A stretch of 64,000 bases of DNA, taken from contig NZ_JAAVLX010000004.1 in the NCBI RefSeq assembly GCF_013114825.1, forward strand, positions 186,001 to 250,000, in the 5' to 3' direction. Each line of letters opens with the position of its first letter. Positions within the stretch are counted from its first letter, which is position 1. Below the pieces are notes generated by a model, which was not told the DNA's origin, did no database searches, and was given only the letters and a program-made list of their open reading frames with translations. Shown here in pieces: positions 25,117 through 33,092 of the stretch. Source of the DNA: Bradyrhizobium australiense (lineage in GTDB: Bacteria; Pseudomonadota; Alphaproteobacteria; Rhizobiales; Xanthobacteraceae). Made by a program: the position numbers and the translations under genes.

Positions 25117-27267
25117 TTGAAACAGAACACACGAATTGGTCCGCGGCATCCCAGGCTCGCGGCCGGCGGATTCCGCTTCGCGCGATGGCTCGCGGCGAAA
25201 ACCATGGGTGCTGCGGGATTCCACCAGCTCGGCTCTGAATTCGCACATGCGCGGATCGCGCATGTGCGCGACAAGCTCGCGCGGGGCGAAACGGTCTATC
25301 TCGCGGGCCTCGGCGCACCGGGCACGCATAATTCAGGCGTCGCACTGGTCGAGGTGACGCAGACGCACGGGCCGCGGCTGATCGTCAACAACGAGGAAGA
25401 GCGCTTTTCCGGTAACAAGCACACCACTGAATATCCGAAGCTGTCGATCGACGCGGCGGTGGCGACGCTGCGCGGCATGGGCCGCGACATCGGCGATATC
25501 GATGCCTGGCTCACGAGCTGGGATTACCCGACGCTCGCCGGCACGCTGGCGCGCTCGGTGCTCGAGGAGTTGCCGCAGAGCATAAAACTGGTGCGCACCA
25601 CCGAGGCCGCCGGCTTCGACGGCCGCCGGCTCGACCAGATGACGCGAACGCCAAAGGTCCTTGCCCGCCAGCTCGGGCTTGCCGAGCGCGTGCCGCTGAT
25701 CTGCCTGCCGCATCACGACAACCATGCCTGGTTTTCCTACGCCGCCTCGCCGTTCGCCGACGACGGCGAGCCGACCGCGATTGCGGTGCTCGACGGCACC
25801 GGCGATCAAGGCTCGATCTCGTTCTATGTGGTCGAGAACGGCGCGATGCGCCGGCTCTACTGCAACGACAGCATGTTCGATTCACTCGGCGCGTTCTACA
25901 GCGTGATCTCGTCGACGCAGGGCGGCTGGACCTGGCTGTCCAGCGAGGGCCGCTACATGGGCGCTGCCGCCTGGGGCGACATGAACCGCGCCAGCAATCC
26001 TTATTACGCGCGGCTGCGCGACATTCTGCATTTTGGGGCGAACGGCGATATCAGGCTCAATCGGGCGCTGGCCAACTGGTATTGCGACCCCTTCGATCAT
26101 CCTTACAAGCAGGCGCTGACGGAGATACTCGGCGATCCGCTCAGGCCGGACCAGCTCTGGAATCCGGATGCGGTGCTGCGCGTCGAGGACATCCACCACC
26201 GTCCAGATACCAGAGACCGTCTCGACAAGGCAGCCGCGACGCAACTGGTGTTCGAGGATGCCATGATCCACGTCGTCGACCATGTGTTGCGCACGACCGG
26301 TGCCAACCGGCTGGTGCTGACCGGCGGCGTCGCGCTGAACGCGGTCGGCAATATGCGGCTGCTCGAACATTTCAACGAAGCGTGGTTCGCGAGCGCGCAG
26401 CAGCGCAACGCGCGCCTGCGTCTGTGGGTGCCGCCGGTCCCCGGTGATCCCGGCGTTACCATCGGCGCCGCCTGGCTGTTCGCGCAGCTGGCCGGCGCGC
26501 CGCGCGGCGCGCCGATGACGCACGCCTTCTATTGCGGCACGCCGGCGTCGCAACACGACATCGTCCACGCGGTGGAGGTCGACGACATTGCCTCGCAACG
26601 GATCGGCGATATCTCGACTCCTGAAGGCTGTGACGCGATCGCCGATCTGATGGCGTTCATGGTCGCCCAAAACGGCGTGCTTGCACTCTATCAGGGGGCG
26701 GCTGAGACCGGTCCGCGTGCGCTCGGCCATCGCTCGATCCTCGCCAACCCCTGCGACCCGGCGGTGCGCGAACTGCTCAACGCGCGTGTCAAATACCGCG
26801 AGGCCATTCGGCCGCTGGCGCCGATGGCGACGCTGGAAGCAGCACGCGAATATTTCGAACTGCTGCCCGGCGCTGCGGATGCCGATTACAACGTCTACAA
26901 TTACATGGTGCTGACGGCGCATTCGAAGCCGCATGCCCGCGAAAAGATCCCGGCCGTCATCCACGCCGACGGCACCGGCCGCATCCAGATCGTGCGCGCC
27001 GGTGACGATCCCCTCACCTATGCCTACCTGAAGGCGCTCGGCCGCCACATCGGTGTCGAGCTGTCCGTCAACACCTCCTTCAATGTCGCGGGTCCGATTG
27101 CGCAGACTCCGCAGCAGGCAATCGATACGCTGCGCCGCTCCAAGGGGCTCGATGTCGTAGTGCTGGTGGCCGGCGACGGCACAGTCACCGCGGCCTGGCA
27201 CGGCGGCGAGCGCGACAGCGGAAGGTTTATCGGCTGGCTGGCTGAATGGAAATCCAAACGCAGCTAA
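25117..27267 (+). CDS. NodU/CmcH-family carbamoyltransferase, orphan
   Basis: A 716-residue carbamoyltransferase of the NodU/CmcH/TobZ family, which transfers carbamoyl from carbamoyl phosphate to a sugar or other hydroxyl. The N-terminal Kae1-like domain starts near residue 60 (VYLAGLGAPGTHNSGVAL), with the metal-site segment HHDNHAWFSY and LTGGVALNAVGN. The C-terminal YrdC-like domain has GPRALGHRSILANP and VNTSFNVAGPIA. The start is uncertain: TTG at 25117 gives a 58-residue extension, ATG at 25204 a shorter one. No nod genes, glycosyltransferases or antibiotic genes lie nearby, so the acceptor is unknown. It is convergent with the EamA gene, 1 bp apart. Confidence 0.88.
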   Translation: MKQNTRIGPRHPRLAAGGFRFARWLAAKTMGAAGFHQLGSEFAHARIAHVRDKLARGETVYLAGLGAPGTHNSGVALVEVTQTHGPRLIVNNEEERFSGNKHTTEYPKLSIDAAVATLRGMGRDIGDIDAWLTSWDYPTLAGTLARSVLEELPQSIKLVRTTEAAGFDGRRLDQMTRTPKVLARQLGLAERVPLICLPHHDNHAWFSYAASPFADDGEPTAIAVLDGTGDQGSISFYVVENGAMRRLYCNDSMFDSLGAFYSVISSTQGGWTWLSSEGRYMGAAAWGDMNRASNPYYARLRDILHFGANGDIRLNRALANWYCDPFDHPYKQALTEILGDPLRPDQLWNPDAVLRVEDIHHRPDTRDRLDKAAATQLVFEDAMIHVVDHVLRTTGANRLVLTGGVALNAVGNMRLLEHFNEAWFASAQQRNARLRLWVPPVPGDPGVTIGAAWLFAQLAGAPRGAPMTHAFYCGTPASQHDIVHAVEVDDIASQRIGDISTPEGCDAIADLMAFMVAQNGVLALYQGAAETGPRALGHRSILANPCDPAVRELLNARVKYREAIRPLAPMATLEAAREYFELLPGAADADYNVYNYMVLTAHSKPHAREKIPAVIHADGTGRIQIVRAGDDPLTYAYLKALGRHIGVELSVNTSFNVAGPIAQTPQQAIDTLRRSKGLDVVVLVAGDGTVTAAWHGGERDSGRFIGWLAEWKSKRS

Positions 27268-27268
27268 C

Positions 27269-28174
27269 TCAGCGCTGAAAGTACCGCAGCACGCGACCGT
27301 CAATCACGAGCAGTGCACTGCCGATCACAAGCGCGCCTGCGATTTCACGCGGTGAGATTTTCTCGCCCAGCACCAGATAGCCCAGCAGGATCGCGGTGAC
27401 GGGGATCAGCAGCGTCACCAGCATGACATTGGTCGCGCCGGACCGCCGCAGGATCTGAAAGAACACGATGTAGGCGAGCGCGGTCGACAAGACGGCAAGG
27501 CCGATCACGGCGAGCCATGTCGTGATGCCCGGCATCGCCAACTCCCAGGGACGCTCGACCAGCCCGGCGACGACGGTCATCATCGCGGCCGAGGCCAGCA
27601 TCTGAAACGTCGCGGTGCCGAGCGGCGGGGAGTCTGACAGCAGACGTCGCGCCAGCAGCGCCGACAGTCCGTAACTGAAGGCCGCCGCCAGACAGAGCAG
27701 GATGCCGACGCCCTGCCCGCTCTCCAAACCAAGACCATCGCCGTGAAGAATGACCACGCCGATCAAGCCCACGATGACGCCTGCGATCCGCCGTGCGGAC
27801 AGCTCTTCCTCGCCGGCGAATGCCATCACGATCACCGTGAACAACGGCGTCGTGGCGTTCAGGATCGAGGCCAGCCCACCCGGGATATAGGTCTGCCCGA
27901 CCACGATCAGCGAGAAGGGCATAACGTTGTTGAGAAGCCCGATCGCGAAAAACGGTCGCCAGCCGGACAGGCCATCCGGGAAACGGATGCGGTAGAGCCA
28001 TAACGGCGGCAGCAGCATGACCGCCGCAAGCGCCACGCGCAGGAACACCACCGTGAACGGCGGCAATTCCTTCAGCACCACGCCATTGAAGAAGAACGAC
28101 CCGCCCCACAGAATCGAAAGCAAGCACAGCAGCGACCAATCGCGGGCGTCGATGGAAGCGTTATTGGCGGTCAT
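27269..28174 (-). CDS. EamA/DMT-family transporter
   Basis: A 301-residue inner-membrane protein with about ten helices arranged as two EamA repeats (first about residues 12-142, second about 155-295). Typical family pieces are SILWGGSFFFNGVVLK, TPLFTVIVMAF and LLIPVTAILLGYLVLGE. DMT members export amino acids or other metabolites; the substrate is not predictable. It is the downstream-most gene of a minus-strand group and lies 81 bp from the dehydrogenase gene. Confidence 0.9.
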   Translation of the reverse strand: MTANNASIDARDWSLLCLLSILWGGSFFFNGVVLKELPPFTVVFLRVALAAVMLLPPLWLYRIRFPDGLSGWRPFFAIGLLNNVMPFSLIVVGQTYIPGGLASILNATTPLFTVIVMAFAGEEELSARRIAGVIVGLIGVVILHGDGLGLESGQGVGILLCLAAAFSYGLSALLARRLLSDSPPLGTATFQMLASAAMMTVVAGLVERPWELAMPGITTWLAVIGLAVLSTALAYIVFFQILRRSGATNVMLVTLLIPVTAILLGYLVLGEKISPREIAGALVIGSALLVIDGRVLRYFQR

Positions 28175-28255
28175 GGCGGCTCAATCTCGGGGCAAACCGC
28201 TCTATTCAGCCACGCTGGACTGTGCCACCCGATTTCCGGACACGATCGGCAACGG

Positions 28256-29128
28256 CTATTTCGGCCGCGAGACCATCTCAATCATCCTGCCTTCATCATC
28301 GTCGGGCATCTCAGCCTTCGCCTGGGCATAGGCCTCGACCGCGGCGCGTCCAAGCAGCGGAGCGCCGGCCAACAGGCTTTCGGCCAGCTTCACGGCGTAG
28401 ACCGCATCCTTGTGACGGAGAGCGGACGTAAACGAAGCGCCGGAGAAATCGCGCGCCACCATGCGCTTTGAATGGCGGATCACCTGCGGGCTCGCTACCG
28501 CACCCGTCGCCATCGCTTCCACCACCAGATTCATGTCGAGCCCGGCCTGCTCGGCCATCGCGATGCCTTCGGCGAGGCTCGCGATCTGCACCGCGCCCAT
28601 CAGATTGTTGATCAGCTTGTAGACGGTGCCCGTGCCGACGGCGCCGAAATGCCTGATGACGTCGCCGATCGGCGCGAGATAGGGTTTTGACCGATTGAGA
28701 TCGGCAGGTTCAGCGCCGACGAGCAAAGTCAGCTTTCCGGCAGCCGCCGCTTGCGGCAGGCCGGTGACGGGGCAGTCGATATAGACCAACCCGCGGCCGC
28801 GCAGTTCGCGCGCCATATCGAGCGCATGCTGGTGCGATACGGTCGAACATTCGATTGCAAGACTGCCCGCTTTCATCCTTGCAGCGGCACCATCCTTCCC
28901 GAGCCAGACGGCGCGCGACGCTTCATCGTCGGCGACCATGGTGACGACGGCATCAGCGCCATCAGCAGCGTCGGCCGGAGACGCAGCCCAGCGCGCGCCG
29001 CGTGCGGTCAAGTCTTCCGCTTTTGCCTTGCTGCGATTCCAAACAGAAACCGTGAAGCCGGCATCGAGATAGCGGCCGGCCATTCCATGGCCCATGCGGC
29101 CAAGCCCGATGAAGCCGATCTTTGTCAT
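28256..29128 (-). CDS. NAD(P)-dependent beta-hydroxyacid dehydrogenase (3-HIBADH family)
   Basis: A 290-residue oxidoreductase. The N-terminal Rossmann motif is GFIGLGRMGHGMA; the substrate loop has the family DCPVTGLPQAA (usually DAPVSGG) and the catalytic lysine region is KLINNLMGAVQIA. It oxidises or reduces a small beta-hydroxyacid such as 3-hydroxyisobutyrate, tartronate semialdehyde or succinic semialdehyde; the exact one is unclear. It ends 81 bp before the EamA gene and starts 3 bp after the prfB stop, so it may be part of the prfB transcript. Confidence 0.9.
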   Translation of the reverse strand: MTKIGFIGLGRMGHGMAGRYLDAGFTVSVWNRSKAKAEDLTARGARWAASPADAADGADAVVTMVADDEASRAVWLGKDGAAARMKAGSLAIECSTVSHQHALDMARELRGRGLVYIDCPVTGLPQAAAAGKLTLLVGAEPADLNRSKPYLAPIGDVIRHFGAVGTGTVYKLINNLMGAVQIASLAEGIAMAEQAGLDMNLVVEAMATGAVASPQVIRHSKRMVARDFSGASFTSALRHKDAVYAVKLAESLLAGAPLLGRAAVEAYAQAKAEMPDDDEGRMIEMVSRPK

Positions 29129-29131
29129 CCG

Positions 29132-30263
29132 CTAGTCCACATCCTCGACCTGGCCGGGCGCGGTGCCGAACGCGCGCTGCGCCAGCGTTGCCGCCATGAA
29201 CTCGTCGAGATCGCCGTCGAGCACACCTGATGTGTCCGACGTCTGCACGCCGGTGCGCAGGTCTTTCACCATCTGGTAGGGCTGCAGCACGTAGGAGCGG
29301 ATCTGGTGGCCCCAGCCGATATCGGTCTTGGCGGCCTGATCGGCGGCGGCCTGCTCCTCGCGCTTCTTCAATTCGATTTCGTAGAGCCGCGCGCGCAGCA
29401 TGTCCCAGGCTTGCGCGCGGTTCTTGTGCTGCGAGCGGCCGGCCTGGCAGACCACGGCGACGCCGGTTGGAATATGCGTCAGGCGCACCGCGGATTCGGT
29501 CTTGTTGACGTGCTGGCCGCCGGCGCCGCCCGAGCGCATGGTGTCGGTGCGCACGTCGGATTCCTTGATGTCGATCTTAATGCTGTCGTCGACGACGGGA
29601 AAAATCGCCACAGACGAAAACGAGGTGTGCCGGCGCGCGTTGGAATCGAACGGCGAGATCCGCACCAGGCGGTGCACGCCGGCTTCGGTCTTCAGCCAGC
29701 CATAGGCATTGTGCCCGCTGATCTGGATGGTGGCGGATTTGAGGCCGGCCTCTTCGCCAAGCGTTTCTTCCAGATATTCGATCTTGAAACCGTGGTTCTC
29801 TGCCCAGCGCGTATACATGCGCAAGAGCATCGCGGCCCAGTCCTGGCTTTCGGTGCCGCCGGCGCCGGCGTGCACTTCGAGATAGGAATCGAAGCGGTCG
29901 GCCTCGCCCGACAGCAGCGCCTCCAGCTCGCGGCGCGCGACCTCCTTCTTCAGGGCCTTCAGCGCGTTCTCGGCCTCGACGACCACGCCTTCGTCGTTCT
30001 CCGCTTCGCCAAGCGCGATCATCTCGACATTGTCGTCGAGCTCGCGCTCGACCTTGCCGATGCCCTCGAGCGCATCCACCAGCGAGGTGCGCTCCTGCAT
30101 CAGCTTCTGGGCCTTCTGGGGATCGTTCCAGAGATTGGGGTCTTCGGCGAGCTTGTTCAGCTCGGCCAGTCGTGCCGTCGATTTCTCGACGTCAAAGATG
30201 CCTCCTCAGCAGCCCGACTGACTGCTTGATCTCTTCTACGAGGCGTTCGACTTCGGCGCGCAT
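29132..30263 (-). CDS. prfB: Peptide chain release factor 2, made by programmed +1 frameshift
   Basis: RF2 ends translation at UGA and UAA. The gene is read in two frames: 23 codons from the ATG at 30263 ([11 protein letters not shown] and on), then an in-frame UGA in CTT TGA C, after which the ribosome slips +1 and reads the remaining 353 codons to 29132 (about 376 residues in total). The catalytic GGQ motif ([15 protein letters not shown]) is intact and the anticodon-like SPF tripeptide is in [11 protein letters not shown]. The body looks normal, so this is not a broken gene. An SD-like AGGAGG sits just before the slip site, as in E. coli prfB. Confidence 0.96.
30191..30206 (-). promoter_or_regulatory. 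prfB programmed +1 frameshift site
   Basis: On the minus strand the sequence is AGGAGG (30206-30201), CAT, then CTT TGA C (30197-30191). The UGA codon at position 24 is slow to be read when RF2 is scarce, and the internal SD pushes the ribosome to slip on CUU into the +1 frame. This gives autoregulation by RF2. The elements match the classical arrangement closely, including the 3-base spacing between SD and CTT. Confidence 0.95.
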
Positions 30264-30388
30264 GGTCTCTTCTGTCCGCGGATGGAACCGCTACTGGATC
30301 GATGTTCAACGGGCCGGATGTAGCGGCGTACGCCGCAAAGCGCAATCGGCTCAGGCCGATGAACTCGGGTTTTGTTGATATCTGCGGG

Positions 30389-32875
30389 CTAATAGAGCCC
30401 GCCGGGACGCATGACATTGGTCGCGTCAGGCGGGATTCCCGGCTGCAGCGGCACCCGTCCATCGTCGGCCACGCCGACGACGGCGTAATTATCTGGCGGC
30501 GCGGTGCCCGGCTTGAACGCTTCCAGGATGGTGCGGCCGCCCTCGCCCGGGTTGGGTCGCATCCCGCTCTTGGCATCGACGCGCACCAGCCTGATTCCGG
30601 GGGGAATCTTGAACGGGGTCGCCGGCTTGTCAGCGAGCGCGAGCTTCATGAAATCTCTGACGATCGGAGCGGCGGTATGGCCGCCTTGCGCGGCTCTGCC
30701 CAGACTGCGGGGCTTGTCATAGCCAAGGTAAAGACCGACGACGAGATCCGGCGAAAAGCCGATGAACCAGACATCTTTTCCGTCAGAGGTGGTGCCGGTT
30801 TTGCCGGCGATCGGCTTGCCCACCTCTCGCAGCACCGCAGCTGTGCCGCCCTGCACGACCCCTTCCATCATCGAGGTGATCTGGTAAGCCGTCATCGGAT
30901 CGAGCACGAGTTCGCGGCGATCCACTAGTTGCGGCTCAGGCTGATTTTTCCAGCCGCCGGGCGCGTCGCAGCCGCGACACTCACGCGCATCATGCTTGAA
31001 AATCGTACGTCCGTAGCGGTCCTGGATGCGGTCGATCAGGGTCGGCTTCACCCGCCGGCCGCCGTTGGCGAACATCGAATAGGCCGTGACCATCCGCATC
31101 ACAGTGGTTTCACCGGCGCCGAGCGCATAGGAAAGATAGTTTGGCAATTCATCGTAGACGCCGAAGCGTTTGGCATATTCGCCGATCAAGGGCATCCCGA
31201 CATCCTGCGCCAACCGCACCGTCACGGTGTTGACCGACCATTTGAGGGCTTCACGCAAGGTAATCGGGCCACGGTAACTGCCCACCGAAAAGTTCTCCGG
31301 CCGCCACACGCCAGCACCCTGCCCCTGATCGATTTCGATCGGCCCGTCGATCATGATGGTCGACGGGGTGTAGCCATTGTCCATCGCCGCCGAATAGACC
31401 AGCGGCTTGAATGTCGATCCCGGCTGTCGATAAGCCTGGGTCGCGCGATTGAACTGGCTTTGGTCGAACGAGAAGCCGCCCACCATCGCGAGCACGCGGC
31501 CGGTCCACGGATCCATCGCGACCATGGCGCCGGACACTTCAGGCAATTGCCGCAAACGGTACTGGCCTTCGACCGGGTTGCCGTCCTTGATCAGCGGATC
31601 GGCGTAGATCACGTCACCCGGCGACAAAATTTGCGAGACCGAGGCCTGAGTCTTGCCGCGCGCCGAACCGGAGGCCGCTCTCGCCCATTTTACACCGTCC
31701 AGTGTGATGAGGCCGGTTTGCCGGTCCTTGGAGATGGCGCCCCCCAGTTCGCGCCCGGGCTGGAAACCGATCCGCGCCGACTGGTCGGATGTTTCCAGCA
31801 CCACGGCCATTCGCCAGGGCGAGATGTCACCGAGCGACCTGACGTCGGCGAGTTTCACGCCCCAGTCGCCGGAAATGTCGAGCTTGCTCACCGGCCCACG
31901 CCAACCCTGGGCCTCGTCAAAGTTCACGAGACCGGCGGCCATCGTTTTGCGCGCCATCACCTGCAGCTTCGGATCGAGCGTGGTGCGGACCGACAGGCCG
32001 CCTTCATAGAGTTTCTTTTCGCCATAGCGCTCGAAGATGTCGCGCCGGACTTCCTCGGCGAAATATTCGCCGGCGAAGATGTGCGCGGCGTTGGACCGGC
32101 TGGCCACGACCAGCGGTTCCTTGCGGGCCTTGTCGGCGTCGGCCTGCTTGATCCAGCCGTTTTCAAGCAGACGGTCGATCACGTAGTTGCGCCGCTCGAT
32201 TGAACGGTCGCGGTTGCGCACCGGATGCAGCGTTCCCGGTGCCTTCGGAAGCGCTGCAAGATACGCAGCCTCCGCAACCGTTAGCTCGTTCACCGATTTG
32301 TCGAAATAGACCAGCGATGCCGCGGCGATGCCGTAGGCGCCGAGACCGAGATAGATTTCGTTGAGATAGAGCTCGAGGATGCGGTCCTTGGAATAGGCGC
32401 GCTCGATGCGCATCGCCAGCAAGGCTTCCTTGATCTTGCGGGTGAAGGAGACCTCGTTGGTCAGGAGGAAGTTCTTCGCGACCTGCTGGGTGATCGTCGA
32501 CGCGCCCTGCGGACGCCTGTTGGAGCCGAAATTCTGCGCATACAGCACGGCTGCGCGCGCCATGCCGGTGAAGTCGATGCCGCCGTGCTCGTAGAAGTTC
32601 TTGTCTTCCGCTGCGAGGAAGGCGTTGGTGACGAGTTTTGGCATCGCCTGAATCGGCAGATAGAGCCGGCGCTCCTTGGAATATTCGCCGAGCAGCGCGC
32701 CGTCAGACGCGTGCACGCGCGTCATCACGGGCGGCTCGTAATCCTGAAGCTGCGAATAGTCGGGCAGATCTCTCGAGAAATGCCAGATCGCGGCTGCGAC
32801 GCCAGCCACGCCTACCAGGAACACAACGCTTCCGGCGGCGAACAAGAAACCGGAAAACCGCAACAGAAAGCGCAC
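30389..32875 (-). CDS. Penicillin-binding protein 1A, copy 1 (bifunctional)
   Basis: An 828-residue class A PBP. After a short cytoplasmic start and one helix comes the glycosyltransferase domain (EDKNFYEHGGID, then GASTITQQVAKNFLL and RKIKEALLAMRIE), an OB-like insert, and the transpeptidase domain with SxxK in PGSTFKP, SxN as SVN (WSVNTV) and KTGT. It polymerises glycan strands and cross-links peptides in the periplasm. I use the GTG at 32875 because it aligns with the ATG of copy 2 with matching upstream sequence; a TTG two codons earlier is also open. It is a tandem paralog of the next gene and lies 125 bp from prfB. Confidence 0.93.
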   Translation of the reverse strand: MRFLLRFSGFLFAAGSVVFLVGVAGVAAAIWHFSRDLPDYSQLQDYEPPVMTRVHASDGALLGEYSKERRLYLPIQAMPKLVTNAFLAAEDKNFYEHGGIDFTGMARAAVLYAQNFGSNRRPQGASTITQQVAKNFLLTNEVSFTRKIKEALLAMRIERAYSKDRILELYLNEIYLGLGAYGIAAASLVYFDKSVNELTVAEAAYLAALPKAPGTLHPVRNRDRSIERRNYVIDRLLENGWIKQADADKARKEPLVVASRSNAAHIFAGEYFAEEVRRDIFERYGEKKLYEGGLSVRTTLDPKLQVMARKTMAAGLVNFDEAQGWRGPVSKLDISGDWGVKLADVRSLGDISPWRMAVVLETSDQSARIGFQPGRELGGAISKDRQTGLITLDGVKWARAASGSARGKTQASVSQILSPGDVIYADPLIKDGNPVEGQYRLRQLPEVSGAMVAMDPWTGRVLAMVGGFSFDQSQFNRATQAYRQPGSTFKPLVYSAAMDNGYTPSTIMIDGPIEIDQGQGAGVWRPENFSVGSYRGPITLREALKWSVNTVTVRLAQDVGMPLIGEYAKRFGVYDELPNYLSYALGAGETTVMRMVTAYSMFANGGRRVKPTLIDRIQDRYGRTIFKHDARECRGCDAPGGWKNQPEPQLVDRRELVLDPMTAYQITSMMEGVVQGGTAAVLREVGKPIAGKTGTTSDGKDVWFIGFSPDLVVGLYLGYDKPRSLGRAAQGGHTAAPIVRDFMKLALADKPATPFKIPPGIRLVRVDAKSGMRPNPGEGGRTILEAFKPGTAPPDNYAVVGVADDGRVPLQPGIPPDATNVMRPGGLY

Positions 32876-33092
32876 GATCAAAGGTCCATTCCAACTCTTG
32901 CGTCGTAATTCCCGACGTTCGTCCTGGTGCGAAAACCCTCTAGGCGAGGGCGCGCTGTCTGATGTGATTCTCTGATGCCCTGATCGAATGGTCGAAATTG
33001 GGCATCTCGCTCTTCCGCAATACCGTTCGGACCCGCCGGGTCGACATCAACGGATATCCAAGACGCAGCTTAAGATTGTTCTGGTTGTCAGA
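32876..33092. other. Gap between the PBP1A copies
   Basis: This 217-bp stretch follows copy 2 and precedes copy 1. It has the leader sequence of copy 1 (similar over about 30 bp to that of copy 2) and no ORF that I can support. No terminator-like hairpin with a U-tract is seen, so read-through between the copies is possible. Confidence 0.5.

Noticed and set aside
25882..27303. Long open frame antisense to the carbamoyltransferase gene
   Set aside because: Composition is Arg/Asp/His-rich with no family motif; it mirrors the high-GC codon pattern of the true gene.
29132..30263. Possible broken prfB (in-frame TGA at codon 24)
   Set aside because: The full programmed frameshift signal is present and the rest of RF2 is intact.
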